Shown piece after piece: positions 14,984 through 15,470 of a stretch of DNA of 15,470 nt. Under the pieces are notes generated by a model. The model ran no database searches. It saw only the letters and a program-made list of their open reading frames with translations, and had not been told where the DNA came from. Origin of the DNA: JAFIHK01 sp041441455 (GTDB taxonomy: Bacteria; Bacteroidota; Bacteroidia; Bacteroidales; UBA932); contig JASDTB010000065.1 of NCBI GenBank assembly GCA_041441455.1, positions 1 through 15,470 of the forward strand, read 5' to 3'. Each line of letters opens with the position of its first letter. The stretch's first letter is position 1. A program made the position numbers and the translations under genes.

Positions 14984-15006
14984 AATAATAAATTCTTAAA
15001 CAGTAT

Positions 15007-15036
15007 AAAAAAAAGCCGTACGGGGATCGTACGGCT
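15007..15036 (-). terminator. Rho-independent terminator of the right-edge gene
   Basis: A perfect 9-bp G/C-rich stem (AGCCGTACG at 15014-15022 with CGTACGGCT at 15028-15036) closes a 5-base loop. Read on the minus strand it is followed by eight Ts (15007-15014, sharing the first stem base). It starts about 22 bases after the stop at 15058 and separates that gene from the S41 gene. Confidence 0.9.
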
Positions 15037-15057
15037 CTATCAATTACTCTGAAAAAA

Positions 15058-15470
15058 TTATTTCTTGAGAGTTATTGTCCATGTCTTAGTACCATCTGAA
15101 AGAGTAGCAGTATTGTCTGCTGTTCCATCACCATAATCTATAGTGATTACTTTACCTGTACTATAAGTCATGGTAGCCTTGCCTTGCACGATCTCTCCAG
15201 GAACAACTTTATAGATTAATTTCTCAGTCTCTTTTATAACTTTTGAAGATGTTACATTTTTAATATTAGTGAAAGATACTGTGCCATAAGTTTCAATAAT
15301 ATTATCAGTATTAGTATTAAGATCACCATGCTTGTATGTTCTTGTCATGTCGGCGATACGATGATTGCTCTTAGTACCATCTGGGAAAGTAATCTTAATA
15401 TCTTCTTTTACAATTGCAATCTGAGTTCTAGTATCAACTTCGCGAGTGATGCTCTTTTGCATATAACCTT
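15058..15470 (-). CDS. Unrecognised beta-rich, probably secreted protein, C-terminal part
   Basis: The reading frame stays open through the right edge. The ATG at 15462 is probably internal, and the true start is likely outside the window. The visible 137 codons are rich in Thr, Lys, Val and Ile, with alternating polar and hydrophobic residues and no membrane helix, suggesting extracytoplasmic beta-structure. The end (TGKVITIDYGDGTADNTATLSDGTKTWTITLKK region) has a DYGDGT turn flanked by strands, resembling C-terminal ends of hypothetical Bacteroidota lipoproteins. No catalytic motif is visible. A signal peptide or lipobox would be in the missing part. It has its own terminator at 15007-15036 and is therefore likely the last gene of its transcript. 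Function unknown. Confidence 0.7.
   Translation of the reverse strand, partial: GYMQKSITREVDTRTQIAIVKEDIKITFPDGTKSNHRIADMTRTYKHGDLNTNTDNIIETYGTVSFTNIKNVTSSKVIKETEKLIYKVVPGEIVQGKATMTYSTGKVITIDYGDGTADNTATLSDGTKTWTITLKK

Overview
The window looks like a chromosomal segment from an AT-rich Bacteroidota species, most likely of the order Bacteroidales. Three things point there: a complete Bat (Bacteroides aerotolerance) gene cluster in canonical order; candidate promoters with the Bacteroidota -7 box TAnnTTTG and almost no Shine-Dalgarno sites; and a lipoprotein with a Bacteroidota-type acidic surface-export signal behind its lipobox cysteine. I cannot name the genus. Coding density is very high. 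No gene-free stretch exceeds about 130 bases, and I see no tRNA, rRNA, CRISPR array, insertion sequence or prophage.

Layout. Bases 1-2041 (minus strand) hold truA, exbB, exbD and the first 27 codons of a TonB-like protein that runs off the left edge. The genes are separated by 1-9 bases, so they are probably one transcript. Bases 2104-10246 (plus strand) hold the Bat operon: moxR, a DUF58 protein, a small membrane protein, batA, batB, batC, batD and batE. A minus-strand secreted M28 metallopeptidase (10285-11865) converges on batE. Divergent from it is a YfcC/DcuC-family permease (11995-13587, plus). Its last 14 bases overlap the 3' end of a minus-strand S41 lipoprotein protease (13574-14935). 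The right edge carries the C-terminal part of an unrecognised minus-strand protein, followed by a clear intrinsic terminator.

How the genes fit together. ExbB, ExbD and TonB would use the proton-motive force to drive outer-membrane TonB-dependent transport. The Bat operon encodes a MoxR AAA+ ATPase, three proteins with VWA or VWA-like folds (DUF58, BatA, BatB) and TPR, beta-rich and SH3-like envelope proteins (BatC, BatD, BatE). This is the usual MoxR-VWA arrangement, thought to be a chaperone-like envelope machine linked to oxygen and stress tolerance. The M28 peptidase and the permease may form a peptide-degradation and uptake pair, which is inference only.

I do not see a wholly new system. 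The points most worth checking are: the third Bat gene, which has lost its expected signal peptide; a 24-base tandem duplication creating two in-frame candidate starts for batE; an 18-codon tandem repeat inside the charged tail of batC; face-to-face candidate promoters between truA and moxR; a lone perfect Shine-Dalgarno before batA; and the tail-to-tail gene overlap at 13574-13587.
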